Shown here piece by piece: positions 26,184 to 35,873 of a stretch of DNA of 64,000 bases. Where the stretch lies: positions 2,418,001 to 2,482,000 of the forward strand of contig CBDAQR010000003.1 in assembly GCA_965199055.1 (NCBI GenBank). The letters run 5' to 3'. The translations under genes and the position numbers were made by a program. The number at the start of each line of letters is the position of its first letter. Within the stretch, counting starts at the first letter, position 1. Origin of the DNA: CBDAQR01 sp965199055 (GTDB lineage: Bacteria > Pseudomonadota > Gammaproteobacteria > Pseudomonadales > Halieaceae). Below the pieces are notes generated by a model that worked only from the letters and a program-made list of their open reading frames with translations, was not told the DNA's origin and did not search any database.

Positions 26184-26326
26184 AAACTCTCGATGATCCG
26201 CTGTTTGATGATCCGAATCCGCGTCCGGGCAAGGCCCGTGATGTGTCTGTTTCGATGTCACTGTCACAGGCCCAGCGTCTGGCCCGGGGTTGTCCGCAGG
26301 CGGCGGTGTGGGTGCGGATGTACTGA
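26180..26326 (+). pseudogene. Relaxase 5' fragment, cut by the RTX gene
   Basis: ATG overlapping the mobC stop opens MKTLDDPLFDDPNPRPGKAR, DVSVSMSLSQAQRLARGCPQ, AAV, then switches near 26308 to RTX-derived sequence and stops. The start looks like that of a mobilisation relaxase. The catalytic domain is missing. Confidence 0.55.
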
Positions 26327-29300
26327 GTGGGCAGGAGGGCGATGACACCCTCCGCGGCGGTGCCGCCGATGATGAGCTGTATGGCGGGCCGGGCGATGAT
26401 GTGCTGTTCGGGTCAGGCGGTGCGGACCGGCTGGATGGGGGCGAGGGTATGGATGCGGCCGCCTATGCGGGTGCCGGTTCGGGCGTGGCCGTCAGTCTTG
26501 CCACCGGCACCGGCACACAGGGGGCAGCGGCCGGCGATACCCTTGAAAATATCGAAAACCTCATTGGCAGCGACCACAATGACGCACTGACCGGCAACAG
26601 TGGTGCCAATCAGCTGGTCGGGGGGGCAGGGCGCGATACGCTGGAGGGCGGCGCGGGTAATGACGCCCTTGGCGGTGGTGGGGGTGCGGATGTACTGAAT
26701 GGCGGCGCGGGTGATGATGCGGCGTTTTATACGGGTGCCTCAGCGGGTGTGGCGGTCAGCCTCGACACCGGCACCGGCACGCAGGGAGAGGCCGCCGGGG
26801 ACACCCTCAACAGCATCGAGCACCTGTTTGGCAGCAATCACAATGACGTGCTCACCGGCAACAGTGGTGCCAACCAGCTGACCGGCTTTGGTGGAAACGA
26901 CACCCTGGATGGCGGTGCGGGCGCGGACACGCTGGGCGGTGGTGCGGGCGATGATGCGCTGGCTGCCGGGTTAGGCGATGACAGTCTTCGCGGTGGTGGC
27001 GGCGATGATACGCTGGACGGCGGGGCAGGCGATGATGACCTGACCGGCGGGCCGGGCGAAGACAGGCTGATCGGTGGCGCGGGTGTGGATACAGCGGCGT
27101 ATAGGGGGGCCACAGCGGGCGTGAACGCCAACCTGACAGGCGGCCCCGGTCTTCAGGGGGATGCACGGGGGGACGTTCTCACCGGTATCGAGCACCTGGT
27201 TGGCAGTGCCCACGGTGACAGGCTCTTTGGCAACGCGCAGGCCAACCGGCTTGTCGGCGGGGCGGGCGATGATGCCCTGTATGGCGGGGCGGGTGCGGAT
27301 ACCCTGGACGGTGGCTCGGGTGTGGATACGGCCTACTATGCGGGGTCATCAGAGGCTGTGGCGGTCAGTCTTGCCACCGGTTCAGGCACGGCAGGGGATG
27401 CCGCGGGGGATACCCTCATCGGTATCGAGAACCTCGGTGGCAGCGACCACGCTGACACGCTCGATGGCAACAATGAGGCTAACTTTCTGGACGGCGAAGG
27501 GGGCGATGATGAGCTGGACGGCGGGGCAGGCGATGATGACCTGAGAGGCGGGCCGGGTGCGGATACCCTGATCGGCGGGCCGGGCGCGGACCGGCTGGAC
27601 GGTGGGGGTGATGGTGACACGGCGTTCTATGCCGGTGCCCCGGCAGCGGTGACCGTCAATCTTGAAACCGGCACCGGCACGCAGGGGGAAGCCGCCGGGG
27701 ATACCCTCTTCGCTATCAATAATCTCGTTGGCAGCGACTACGACGACACGCTGATCGGTGATGCTGGGGCCAATGCGCTCGCCGGCGGTGCGGGTGCGGA
27801 TACCTTGGATGGCGGCGACGGTGTGGATACGGCCGTCTACGCCGGTGCCACCGCGGCCGTGGAGGTCAGTCTTGCAAGCGGTACAGGCTCGCAGGGGGAG
27901 GCCGACGGGGACACTCTCACCGGTATCGAGAACCTCGTTGGCAGCCGTCACGATGACCGGCTCGCCGGCAATACCGGGGCCAATCACCTGGCCGGGTCTG
28001 GCGGTAAGGATGTTCTCTATGGCGATGCGGGCAATGACACCCTGGCCGGTGGTGCAGGCGATGATGCGCTGCTCGGCGGGCCAGGCGCGGACAGTCTGGT
28101 GGGGGGCGAGGGTGTGGATACGGCCCTCTATTCGGGTGCTTCGGGGGCGGTCAGCGTCAACCTGAAAACCGGTGCAGGCACGCAGGGGGAGGCCGACGGG
28201 GACACCTTTACCGGTATCGAGAACCTCCATGGCAGCGACCACGGCGACACGTTTATCGCCAGTGATGGGGCCAATCACCTGGTCGGCCTTGATGGCGATG
28301 ACCGCCTCGCCGGTGAGGCGGGCGATGACCGGCTGGACGGTGACGCAGGCGATGATGGGCTGGTCGGGGGGTCTGGTGCGGATACGCTGAACGGTGGCGC
28401 GGGCAATGATTCGCTGGACGGCGGTGTGGGTGCGGATGTGCTGGATGGCGGTGCGGGGAGTGATGGGGCCTACTATGTGAATGCCACCGTGGGTGTGGCG
28501 GTCAGTCTTGCCGACAGCACGGGCACGCAAGGAGAGGCCTTCGGGGATACCCTCAATGATATCGAGCACCTGTTTGGCAGCAGGCACAATGACGCACTCA
28601 CCGGTAACAGTGGTGCCAATCAGCTGACCGGCTTTACTGGCGACGACACCCTGGACGGCGGTGCGGGCAGTGACACCCTGGCCGGCGGTGAGGGCAATGA
28701 TGCGCTGACCGGCGGCCCCGGTGCGGATGCGCTGGACGGCGGCGACGGTGTGGATACGGCCGACTATACCGGAGCCGGAGGGGCCGTCGATGTCAATCTT
28801 GAAACCGGCACCGGCACGCAAGGGGAAGCCGCCGGGGATACCTTTACCGGCATCGAGCACCTGTTTGGCAGTGACTACGATGACGCGCTCACCGGCAATA
28901 GTGGGGTCAATATTTTTGGCGGGGGTGGCGGTAATGACACCCTGTTGGGCGGTGCGGGCGCTGATGCGCTGGGTGGTGATGCGGGTGATGATGCGCTGGG
29001 CGGAGGGCTGGGTGATGACCTTCTGGACGGTGGCCCGGGGTCGGATACGCTGGACGGCGGTGGCGGCGCTGACATTCTCCGCGGCGGCCCGGGTGTTGAT
29101 GCGGCCCGTTATATAGATGCAAACGAGGGCGTGGCGGTCAATCTTGAAACCGGCACCGGCACGCAAGGGGAGGCCGCCGGGGATACCCTCACCGGTATCG
29201 AGCACCTCTATGGCAGCAATCACAATGACACGCTCACCGGCAACGCCTTAGCCAATCAGCTGGCCGGCGGTGCGGGCAACGACACCCTCGATGGCGGTGC

Positions 29301-30684
29301 GGGCGATGACACTCTGGATGGTGGCGCGGGTAATGACACGCTGAGCGGCGGTGCGGGGGATGATGTGTTCCGCATCGCGCCCCGGTCGGGTTCGGACACG
29401 ATCACCGACTTTGGCACCGGCGCGAACCGGCTTGAATTTGCCGAGGGCCTGTTTGCCAATCTGGAGGCCGTGCAGGCATCGGCCGCCGCGGTGGGCGATG
29501 ATCTTCTGATCCGCCTGTCGGCGACCGAGACCCTGACGCTTGCAGGCGCGTCTCTGGACGCCCTGAGCGAGGACACGGTGACCACACTGAATGCCGAGGG
29601 CGCGGACACCACCACCGACACGGCGCCGCCGCGGCCACCAGAACCTCCGTCTCCACCGCGGCCACCAGAGCCCCCGACACGCCCGGACACGGATGACGAG
29701 GATGACACCAACCTGCAGGCGATCTATGTCGCCTACTATGGCCGGCCAGCCGACCCCGGCGGTGCGGCGTTCTGGCGCGGGCGGCTGGAGGCGGAGAACG
29801 GCGATGTCGAGGCCATCATCGACGCGTTCGGCACCAGCGAGGAGTTTACCGCGCGCTTTGGGACGCTGGATAGCGCGGCCCTGATCACGGGTATTTACCA
29901 GCACCTGTTTGCTCGTGACCCGGCGGCGGGTGATCTGGCGCGTTACAGCGACCAGCTCGATGCCGGGCGCCAGACCCTGGGCTCGATTGCGCTGGAGGTG
30001 CTCAATGATGCCCGCGGTGGTGATGCGACGCGCCTGCAGGAAACACTGGCGGTGGCCGACACCTTTACCGATATCGTGGCCCGCGGTGGTGAGGACTATA
30101 CCTATGTGGGCAGGCCCGGAGAGACGGTGGGGGCCAACCTGGTTGCCACCCTCGGTTCGCCCTCTTGGGCGGCGCAGGATATCGCCGCGCCGTTCGTCAA
30201 CCAGCTGCGCACGGACAGCGCGCGCACAACCCTTGACACCCTTGAAGACATTGGCATTGATTTTGACAACACGCTGTATTTTGACTTCGATACGCGTCTG
30301 GTGGCCGATGGGGTGTTTCAGGCGCAGGCCCGGTCGCGGTTTGACAGCGACAGCTACACCCTGGTGGACCTTGCTCCGGGCAACTACGACATTGCGCTGG
30401 AGGGCGGTGACAGGACCCAGATCGCGCTGTTTGCCCTCGACCCCGATGCCGGTCTGCTGTCCAGCGCACGGATTGTGAGCGGCACCGAGCGGGTGCGTAT
30501 CCAGACCACCGAGGAGGTGGACCTGATTGTGCGGGCCACCGGTGCCGATAACGGCAGTGACTATCAGCTCACCATTACCGAAAGTGATGAGGTGTATGCC
30601 ACGGTTGACCTGAACCTCGCCCCCGACAGCGATGTGGACCCTGCGGCCTTTGAGGTGTTTTATGACTACCTGTTCGCGGTGTAG
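26290..30684 (+). CDS. Giant RTX (calcium-binding repeat) protein, 5' end lost
   Basis: An open frame of 1464 codons whose first possible start is a TTG inside the junction, so the true N-terminus is missing. It is built of RTX nonapeptides (GGxGxDxLx) grouped into ten macro-repeats of about 110-130 residues, each with a marker like TGTGTQGEAAGDTLTGIEHL. After the last block comes ADTTTDTAPP with a PPEPPSPPRPPEPP linker, a DUF4214 domain (IYVAYYGRPADPGGAAFW), and a C-terminal beta-rich domain (PPC-like: SYTLVDLAPGNYDIALEGGD). RTX proteins bind calcium and leave the cell by type I secretion through a C-terminal signal; no exporter is nearby. Fragments of related genes occur at 23913 and 33738. 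Without a promoter it may be silent. Confidence 0.82.
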   Translation: MSAGGGVGADVLSGQEGDDTLRGGAADDELYGGPGDDVLFGSGGADRLDGGEGMDAAAYAGAGSGVAVSLATGTGTQGAAAGDTLENIENLIGSDHNDALTGNSGANQLVGGAGRDTLEGGAGNDALGGGGGADVLNGGAGDDAAFYTGASAGVAVSLDTGTGTQGEAAGDTLNSIEHLFGSNHNDVLTGNSGANQLTGFGGNDTLDGGAGADTLGGGAGDDALAAGLGDDSLRGGGGDDTLDGGAGDDDLTGGPGEDRLIGGAGVDTAAYRGATAGVNANLTGGPGLQGDARGDVLTGIEHLVGSAHGDRLFGNAQANRLVGGAGDDALYGGAGADTLDGGSGVDTAYYAGSSEAVAVSLATGSGTAGDAAGDTLIGIENLGGSDHADTLDGNNEANFLDGEGGDDELDGGAGDDDLRGGPGADTLIGGPGADRLDGGGDGDTAFYAGAPAAVTVNLETGTGTQGEAAGDTLFAINNLVGSDYDDTLIGDAGANALAGGAGADTLDGGDGVDTAVYAGATAAVEVSLASGTGSQGEADGDTLTGIENLVGSRHDDRLAGNTGANHLAGSGGKDVLYGDAGNDTLAGGAGDDALLGGPGADSLVGGEGVDTALYSGASGAVSVNLKTGAGTQGEADGDTFTGIENLHGSDHGDTFIASDGANHLVGLDGDDRLAGEAGDDRLDGDAGDDGLVGGSGADTLNGGAGNDSLDGGVGADVLDGGAGSDGAYYVNATVGVAVSLADSTGTQGEAFGDTLNDIEHLFGSRHNDALTGNSGANQLTGFTGDDTLDGGAGSDTLAGGEGNDALTGGPGADALDGGDGVDTADYTGAGGAVDVNLETGTGTQGEAAGDTFTGIEHLFGSDYDDALTGNSGVNIFGGGGGNDTLLGGAGADALGGDAGDDALGGGLGDDLLDGGPGSDTLDGGGGADILRGGPGVDAARYIDANEGVAVNLETGTGTQGEAAGDTLTGIEHLYGSNHNDTLTGNALANQLAGGAGNDTLDGGAGDDTLDGGAGNDTLSGGAGDDVFRIAPRSGSDTITDFGTGANRLEFAEGLFANLEAVQASAAAVGDDLLIRLSATETLTLAGASLDALSEDTVTTLNAEGADTTTDTAPPRPPEPPSPPRPPEPPTRPDTDDEDDTNLQAIYVAYYGRPADPGGAAFWRGRLEAENGDVEAIIDAFGTSEEFTARFGTLDSAALITGIYQHLFARDPAAGDLARYSDQLDAGRQTLGSIALEVLNDARGGDATRLQETLAVADTFTDIVARGGEDYTYVGRPGETVGANLVATLGSPSWAAQDIAAPFVNQLRTDSARTTLDTLEDIGIDFDNTLYFDFDTRLVADGVFQAQARSRFDSDSYTLVDLAPGNYDIALEGGDRTQIALFALDPDAGLLSSARIVSGTERVRIQTTEEVDLIVRATGADNGSDYQLTITESDEVYATVDLNLAPDSDVDPAAFEVFYDYLFAV

Positions 30685-30719
30685 GGGCGAGGTGCCGATG
30701 CGGTGCCCGCGCCGGCTGT

Positions 30720-31316
30720 CTATGCCCGGCGCCTGCCCGAGACCGAGATCGAGCAGGAAGTCAGGAACCGGTCTGGAAAGGAGATCAGGCATTGGGACAA
30801 CCGTGCTTTTGAACGCAAGGAGGAAAAAGCCGACAGGAAGACCCGCCCTAATTGGCAGAACGCGCAACCCCTCGCCGAAACCCTTGCCGAACGCCTCAAG
30901 CGGCGACAGGCACAACTGGAAGAGGGACGGCTTATCACTGCCGGACCACCCCTTATACGTGGCGGCATGAACGTCGTGCCAGCAGGCTCTCTGAAGAACG
31001 GCATCCGGCCCGCACACATGGAAACACAGATATGTATAGGTGTTTTGGAGATCCTGCCGCCCGGCGCGCAATCGAAGTTGTCGCCATGGACGCGGTCATG
31101 GCGGCGGAGAAGTCGCGCGGAAACGCGCCGACGGATGTTTCCGCGAAGAAAATCGGCTACGACATCGCCTCTCTCGATACGTCAACGCAGCATCTGCGGT
31201 TCATCGACGTCAGAGGGCGGGTCAAAAACGGCCTTGTGCGCGAACCGCGCATCAATCAAAGCGCCGTACAGTACAATATCAACCGCCTACTAGAGCGGGC
31301 TGAGGAGCCACCATGA
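30720..31316 (+). pseudogene. C-terminal remnant of a DUF3883 defence helicase
   Basis: The first frame reads YARRLPETEIEQEVRNRSGK, then LAERLKRRQAQLEEGRLITA and GPPLIRGGMNVVPAG. After a frameshift near 31025 a second frame reads ARRAIEVVAMDAVMAAEKSR, VSAKKIGYDIASLD, HLRFIDVRGR, then LVREPRINQSAVQYNINRLL ERAEEPP and stop. These match successive parts of the C-terminus of DUF3883 helicases, with a further internal deletion of about 40 residues after FIDVRGR. Such helicases accompany DUF1156 methylases and DUF499 ATPases. The stop overlaps the start of the ATPase gene (ATGA), so the intact gene was the first of an operon. The motor domains are gone, replaced by the RTX gene. Confidence 0.65.
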
Positions 31317-32788
31317 ATGCTCGGAAGAAATCTGAATCGGGAAAACCCGACGGACATTTGAGGTTGGACGTCAGGGATTTTGGTCCGGTCGCAGAGGGTG
31401 CAGTGGAACTGCGCCCACTGACCGTGTTCGCCGGGCCGAGCAATACCGGCAAATCCTGGATGGCGACCCTGGTCTATGTGCTGGAGCGATACTTGAATGC
31501 CACCAATGGTGATGAATTGAGTTCTGCGCTGCAGCGACGGCAACTCTATCGCGAAGACGAGATATCGTGCGTACTGCCGGAGGACCCGGCTCGTTGGCTG
31601 GAGAGCATCAGGAAACGCGATCCGCTGCCGTTCACGGATCGAGACAGGCATGCTCTGAAAGACCTCCTGGAGGAAAGGCAAAAGGCACTCGGGGAAGAAC
31701 TGCTGCGCTGTTTCGGGCTATCAGAATTGTGCCACCTTCGCCGCGAACAGGCTACGGAAGCGGCAAGTATCAACGTTGTTGGGGGGCATTTGCCCGTGAC
31801 CCGTCACCGCGTAAGGATTGATGGCAACATTTCCCTCCGCGTGGATATTGCAAACAGCTTGCCTCTGCCTGCCGGTGAAGCCATGCCGGATCAACTCATA
31901 GAAGACCTGTTGGAGGACATGGTGTCGCCTCAGGCTAATGGAAGGGGCAGTGAGCGTGGAAGAAACCTCTTGATTGCGCGATTTTTCGAATGGTTTTTTC
32001 TTGATGGGTTAGGCCAATCCGCCTTCTATCTGCCGGCGGAGCGTGGTGGTGTGATGCATGCGCATCGTGTGGTGGTTAATTCACTGATCCAAAACGCGTC
32101 GCGACCGGGCCCTCGGCGGTATTCGCCACAGCCCGCGCTATCAGGTGTGCTCAGCGACTTTCTCCAGAACCTGATTGAATTTCCGGATGGCAGCCACACA
32201 AGACAGGTGAATCGGCGATGCGGCAAATTGCCTGACAGTCTGGCCGATCAGCTGGAGCAGGCGGTCTTGAAAGGAACGATCGAAGCGGAAAAATCCGACC
32301 TTGATTATCCGCGTTTCATGTACATCCCCAAGGGTTGGGACAGGCCGCTTTCGCTGGTGAGCGTCTCGTCCATGGTCTCGGAGCTGGCACCGGTGGCGTT
32401 CTACCTGCGCCATCATGTCAGAGAAGGCGATCTGTTGATCCTTGAAGAGCCAGAGGCGCATCTGCATCCCGCCATGCAGATTGCCTTTGTACGCGAGATC
32501 GCCGAGTGGGTCAGGCAAGGTATCAGGGTCATCATCACCACACACAGTGAATGGGTACTTGAAGAACTAGCAAATCTTGTGGCGGCAGGAGAGACCGGAA
32601 AGGACGGAACCTTGTCCCGGGATCAGGTCGGCATGTGGTTATTTGATCCCGGGGAAGGAGGAGCTGCCGCATCGCGTATCCGTGAAATCCCATGGGATCC
32701 TGATCAAGGCGGATTCGATGCTGGGTTCGATGAAGTCGCAAGAGCGCTCCACAACAAGTGGGCCACACTCATGGAGAATGCACGGTGA
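31313..32788 (+). CDS. OLD-like ABC ATPase (AAA family)
   Basis: A 491-residue ATPase of the SMC/OLD type. Walker A AGPSNTGKSWMATL (40-53), ABC signature-like SVSSMVSELAP (350-360), Walker B DLLILEEPEAHLHP (373-386) and H-loop IITTHSEWVLEEL (408-420) are all present. About 300 variable residues lie between Walker A and the signature. No TOPRIM nuclease domain follows, unlike OLD itself; the nuclease function may sit in the next gene, which overlaps by four bases (GTGA). It is coupled to the helicase remnant upstream. This layout fits a defence operon in which the ATPase senses invasion; that is inference. Confidence 0.8.
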   Translation: MNARKKSESGKPDGHLRLDVRDFGPVAEGAVELRPLTVFAGPSNTGKSWMATLVYVLERYLNATNGDELSSALQRRQLYREDEISCVLPEDPARWLESIRKRDPLPFTDRDRHALKDLLEERQKALGEELLRCFGLSELCHLRREQATEAASINVVGGHLPVTRHRVRIDGNISLRVDIANSLPLPAGEAMPDQLIEDLLEDMVSPQANGRGSERGRNLLIARFFEWFFLDGLGQSAFYLPAERGGVMHAHRVVVNSLIQNASRPGPRRYSPQPALSGVLSDFLQNLIEFPDGSHTRQVNRRCGKLPDSLADQLEQAVLKGTIEAEKSDLDYPRFMYIPKGWDRPLSLVSVSSMVSELAPVAFYLRHHVREGDLLILEEPEAHLHPAMQIAFVREIAEWVRQGIRVIITTHSEWVLEELANLVAAGETGKDGTLSRDQVGMWLFDPGEGGAAASRIREIPWDPDQGGFDAGFDEVARALHNKWATLMENAR

Positions 32789-33252
32789 TCGTGGAAGCGG
32801 CAAAAGACGTGTTCGATTGCCGCTGCATCGTCAGGCGCTGCCATAAGGAAAAATGCAGCGTGAAGCTTGATGACGCACCGACCCTGTACCTGCTTGTCGA
32901 TTTTGATAAGACGGGCTCGCCGCTTGGGGAGCACGAAACACGCTGCGACTATCTTTTCGTTGCCGACGGTGCACCGGGATGGGTCGTCCCCATGGAACTC
33001 ACAACGGGAAAAAAGAGGCCGACAAAAGCGGTGGAGCAACTTCAGGCGGGTGCGGATATTGCCAACAAGAAACTCCCTCAAAACATAGGCGAAAACGTAA
33101 GATTCGTTCCGATCCTTGTTGGAAAAGCGAAAAAACATATGAGAGCAGAATTTAAACGTAAAAGGATCAAGTTTCGAGGCAAAACAGAACTAATCCGGAG
33201 AATCGGGTGCGGCGATGCGCTGATTAAGGGACTGGATGGCCCGGAGCAGTAA
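32785..33252 (+). CDS. Small PD-(D/E)xK-like protein coupled to the OLD-like ATPase
   Basis: A 155-residue protein starting MIVEAAKDVFDCRCIVRRCH from a GTG that overlaps the ATPase stop. An N-terminal cysteine cluster (C12, C14, C19, C24) precedes TLYLLVDFDKTG. Then come CDYLFVADG (D55) and VVPMELTTGKK (E71, K76) followed by AVEQLQAGADI, a spacing like the D...E-x(n)-K and Q motifs of PD-(D/E)xK nucleases. The end is basic (HMRAEFKRKRIKFRGK). I do not recognise a named family. It is probably the effector or partner of the ATPase; nuclease activity is inferred from these residues. Confidence 0.6.
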   Translation: MIVEAAKDVFDCRCIVRRCHKEKCSVKLDDAPTLYLLVDFDKTGSPLGEHETRCDYLFVADGAPGWVVPMELTTGKKRPTKAVEQLQAGADIANKKLPQNIGENVRFVPILVGKAKKHMRAEFKRKRIKFRGKTELIRRIGCGDALIKGLDGPEQ

Positions 33253-33413
33253 GAAGAAGCTGGTTGAGGCCATGGTCCCGTTGGATGTTGGCAACGCTGC
33301 GTCCACGCACTCACCGCGCTCCGATCGAAGCGCCGTAATGAAAAGGCTCAGTTACTAAAAAGTATGCGAAAGTGAGATGATTGCCCCGAACTCGGCGCTT
33401 TAAGGAGGCCCAG

Positions 33414-34795
33414 ATGGACAGGAAGAAGTTTCAGTCCTGGTTGGCGGGCGTAGATAATCTTTCGCACGCGCAGCGCACAGAAGCATCGGCAGTCCTTTCG
33501 GGTCAACCGGACAGTGTTTTGTCGCTGGCAGCGATTGAGGCGAGCGTCGAGGAAGATCGGCGTTGCCCACATTGCGGCACACCCGGTGCGGTATCACGTG
33601 GCAAGGCACGGGGGCTTCGCCGCTACCAGTGCAAGGGTTGCAAGCGCACGTTCAATGCCGCGACCGGCACGCCCTTATCAGGGCTTCACCGCAAGGAGCG
33701 CTGGCTGACATTCGACATGTCGCTGGCCGAGGGCGAAAAGCCGCGCAGCAGACCATTGCCTTCGAGGCTTGCCACCAGGTCCTCCCCCTCCTCGTTGCCA
33801 ACATTCTGGACCCCTGTGGGGAGAAAACCCTCCTCGTCTTCATCGTACTCAAAGAAGAAATAAAACGGTGCCGGGTCGGTGGTGGTGTCCGCGCCCTCGG
33901 CATTCAGTGTGGTCACCGTGTCCGTGCTCAGGTCGTCCACAGACGCGCCTGCAAGCGTCAGGGTCTCGGTGGCCGACAGGCGGATCAGAAGATCATCGCC
34001 CACCTCGGCGGCCGATGCCTGCACTGCCTCCAGATTGGCAAACAGACCCTCGGTAAATTCAAGCCGGTTCGCGCCGGTGCCAAAGTCGGTGATCGTGTCC
34101 GAACCGTACCCGGGCGCGATGCGGAACACATCATCCCCCGCGCCGCCGTCCAGCGTGTCATCGCCACCGACGGCTCGTGAATCGGCCGGCCAATGCGGGC
34201 TTGGCGTCAATACGACCTTCCGCTGGCGGCACCGTTTCCTGGAGGCAGCGGGACAGGATCGGCCGAAACTCAAGGGCATGGTCGAAGGTGACGAGACCTA
34301 TGTGCTTGAGAGCCACAAGGGATCGCGCACCCTGGACCGCAAGGTGCAAGCGTGGAGGAAAGGCCAGCAAGCGCGGTCTGTCGCATGAACAGGTACCGGT
34401 TCTGGTCGCCGCCGACCGCAGCGGAACAACCATCAGCGAGGTTCTTGCGGCGGTCAATGCTGAGGCGCTGCACGCGGCGCTTGAACCGGCTGTGGACACC
34501 GACATCGTTCTGGTTTCTGACGGTCATGGCAGCTATCCGCCCTGCGCTGCGGCCATGGGCGTTCGCCACGAGGCCCTGATCCATTCGGCCGAAGAGCGGG
34601 TCAGGGATGCCTTCCACATCCAGACGGTCAATAGCCGCCACAGCCAGTTGAAAGGTTTCCTGCGCCGCTATCGCGGCATCGCCACGAAGTCCCTGGACAG
34701 CTTCTGAGATGGTTCCATCTCATCGGCATGGCCGGGAGGGCGTCGCCTCGGGCCTGCCTCGCCGCAGCCATCAGCAGCCCATGCATACATTATGG
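33414..34795 (+). pseudogene. IS1595-family transposase interrupted by an RTX fragment
   Basis: The N-terminal part (33414-33737, 108 codons) begins MDRKKFQSWLAGVDNLSHAQ and has a zinc-finger RRCPHCGTPG ... YQCKGCKRTFNAATGTPLSG, ending at SLAEGE. After a 436-bp foreign insert the gene resumes at about 34174 (QCGLGVNTTFRWRHRFLEAA, GMVEGDETYVLESHKG). It then shifts frame near 34370 (KRGLSHEQVPVLVAADRSGT) and again near 34700 (LRWFHLIGMA, SPRACLAAAISSPC). Three lesions make it inactive. Confidence 0.8.
33738..34173 (-). pseudogene. Inverted RTX C-terminal fragment inside the IS1595 gene
   Basis: The minus strand reads GGDDTLDGGAGDDVFRIAPG, YGSDTITDFGTGANRLEFTE and GLFANLEAVQASAAEVGDDL, closely matching the end of the RTX gene at about 29285-29620. 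It then diverges after TTTDPAP into FYFFFEYDEDEEGFLPTGVQ, replacing the proline-rich linker. The fragment therefore comes from a paralogous RTX gene and not from the local one. It replaces the piece of the transposase between LAEGE and QCGLGVN. Confidence 0.8.
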
Positions 34796-34804
34796 AAATT
34801 GAGC

Positions 34805-34934
34805 CAAAGATTTTATAGCCAGTGGCCCGGGAGATACGAAACTCGCGGCACAGGACGGCCATCTTCTCGCCTTCAAGACAGCGGGCTACAAACTTAAGTC
34901 GTTCATCCATCGGTTTACACTCTTTCCACGGCAT
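34805..34934 (-). pseudogene. IS481-family transposase N-terminal remnant
   Basis: Starts MPWKECKPMDERLKFVARCL, then EGEKMAVLCREFRISRATGY KIF, the helix-turn-helix opening of IS481 transposases. It is lost after about 43 codons where the IS1595 remnant ends. Confidence 0.7.
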
Positions 34935-35158
34935 CTGGAGATCTCCTCCAAATACCTAATGTGTAAACCATGTCTCCGGTATACGCTGTAAGCTATGTTC
35001 AGGTACAGCAAACTCGGTTTTTTTGTCGGTTTTTTTCGCCTGGAATCCGGGAACCCGCCTGTTCAAAAGCTATCTAAGTGCTTGATTTTGCCGTATTCGG
35101 CCTTATTATTTAGTAAGGTTTTTTGATGCGCTAACGAGCGCCCAATGGAGTTGTCACC

Positions 35159-35836
35159 ATGCAAGAAAGAAGTGTTTTAACTGCTCAGGCCTCAGGCGCT
35201 GAATCAGTTCTCGCTACCAACCGGGTTCTTAAGAACACCTACATACTGCTCAGTATGACTCTGCTGTTCAGTGCAGTGATGGCGGGCGTTTCTATGGCCG
35301 TAAATCCACCACCCTTTACCGGAATGGTGTGCTCGCTTCTGGCCCTGGGGCTGCTGTGGTTTGGCCTTGGCAAAGTGGCCAATAGCGTCGGCGGTATCTA
35401 CATGGTGTTTGCCATTACCGGCCTGCTCGGCTTCGGCCTGGGTCCCATGCTGAACGCCTACATGTCGACTGCAAACGGCGCCGCACTGGTCATGCAAGCC
35501 CTAGGCGGCACCGCGCTGGTGTTTTTCACCCTGTCCGGCTACGCGCTGACCACGCGCAAGGATTTCTCCTATATGGGAGGCTTTCTGTTTACCGGCCTGA
35601 TTGTTGCCATTATCGCGATGATCGCCAACATCTTCCTGCAGATTCCTGCACTGTCGCTGGCGATTTCGTCTGCGATCATCCTGATTATGTCTGGCCTGAT
35701 CCTCTACGATACAAGCCGCATCATCAATGGCGGGGAAACGAACTATGTGCTAGCTACGATCAGCCTCTACCTGAGCCTGTACAACCTGTTTGTCAGCATG
35801 CTGCATCTACTGACCGCGCTGAGCGGCGATGAATGA
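35159..35836 (+). CDS. BAX inhibitor-1/YccA family membrane protein
   Basis: A 225-residue protein with seven predicted membrane helices (such as ILLSMTLLFSAVMAGVSMAV and ALSLAISSAIILIMSGLILY) and the family motif LILYDTSRIINGGETNYVLA near the C-terminus, where the aspartates form the calcium/pH-sensing site in homologues. YccA of Escherichia coli binds the FtsH protease and modulates turnover of membrane proteins. The ATG at 35159 lies 12 bases after GGAG. Its terminator hairpin is split by an IS4-family insertion. tusD, which often follows yccA in marine gammaproteobacteria, lies on the far side of the IS. Confidence 0.92.
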   Translation: MQERSVLTAQASGAESVLATNRVLKNTYILLSMTLLFSAVMAGVSMAVNPPPFTGMVCSLLALGLLWFGLGKVANSVGGIYMVFAITGLLGFGLGPMLNAYMSTANGAALVMQALGGTALVFFTLSGYALTTRKDFSYMGGFLFTGLIVAIIAMIANIFLQIPALSLAISSAIILIMSGLILYDTSRIINGGETNYVLATISLYLSLYNLFVSMLHLLTALSGDE

Positions 35837-35855
35837 TAGCGCTTTAGTGCAAGAC

Positions 35856-35873
35856 CAAGCCCCGGCGATGCCG
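35856..35873 (+). terminator. Left half of the yccA terminator, split by IS4
   Basis: AAGCCCCGGCGATGCCG stands on the left of the IS and CGGCGATGCCGGGGCTTTTT on the right. Joined without the duplication they give a perfect GC-rich hairpin with a T tract. The IS has opened the loop. Confidence 0.8.

Noticed and set aside
27382..31071. Long minus-strand frames opposite the RTX gene
   Set aside because: They arise from the GC-rich repetitive codons of the RTX repeats and show no independent family features.
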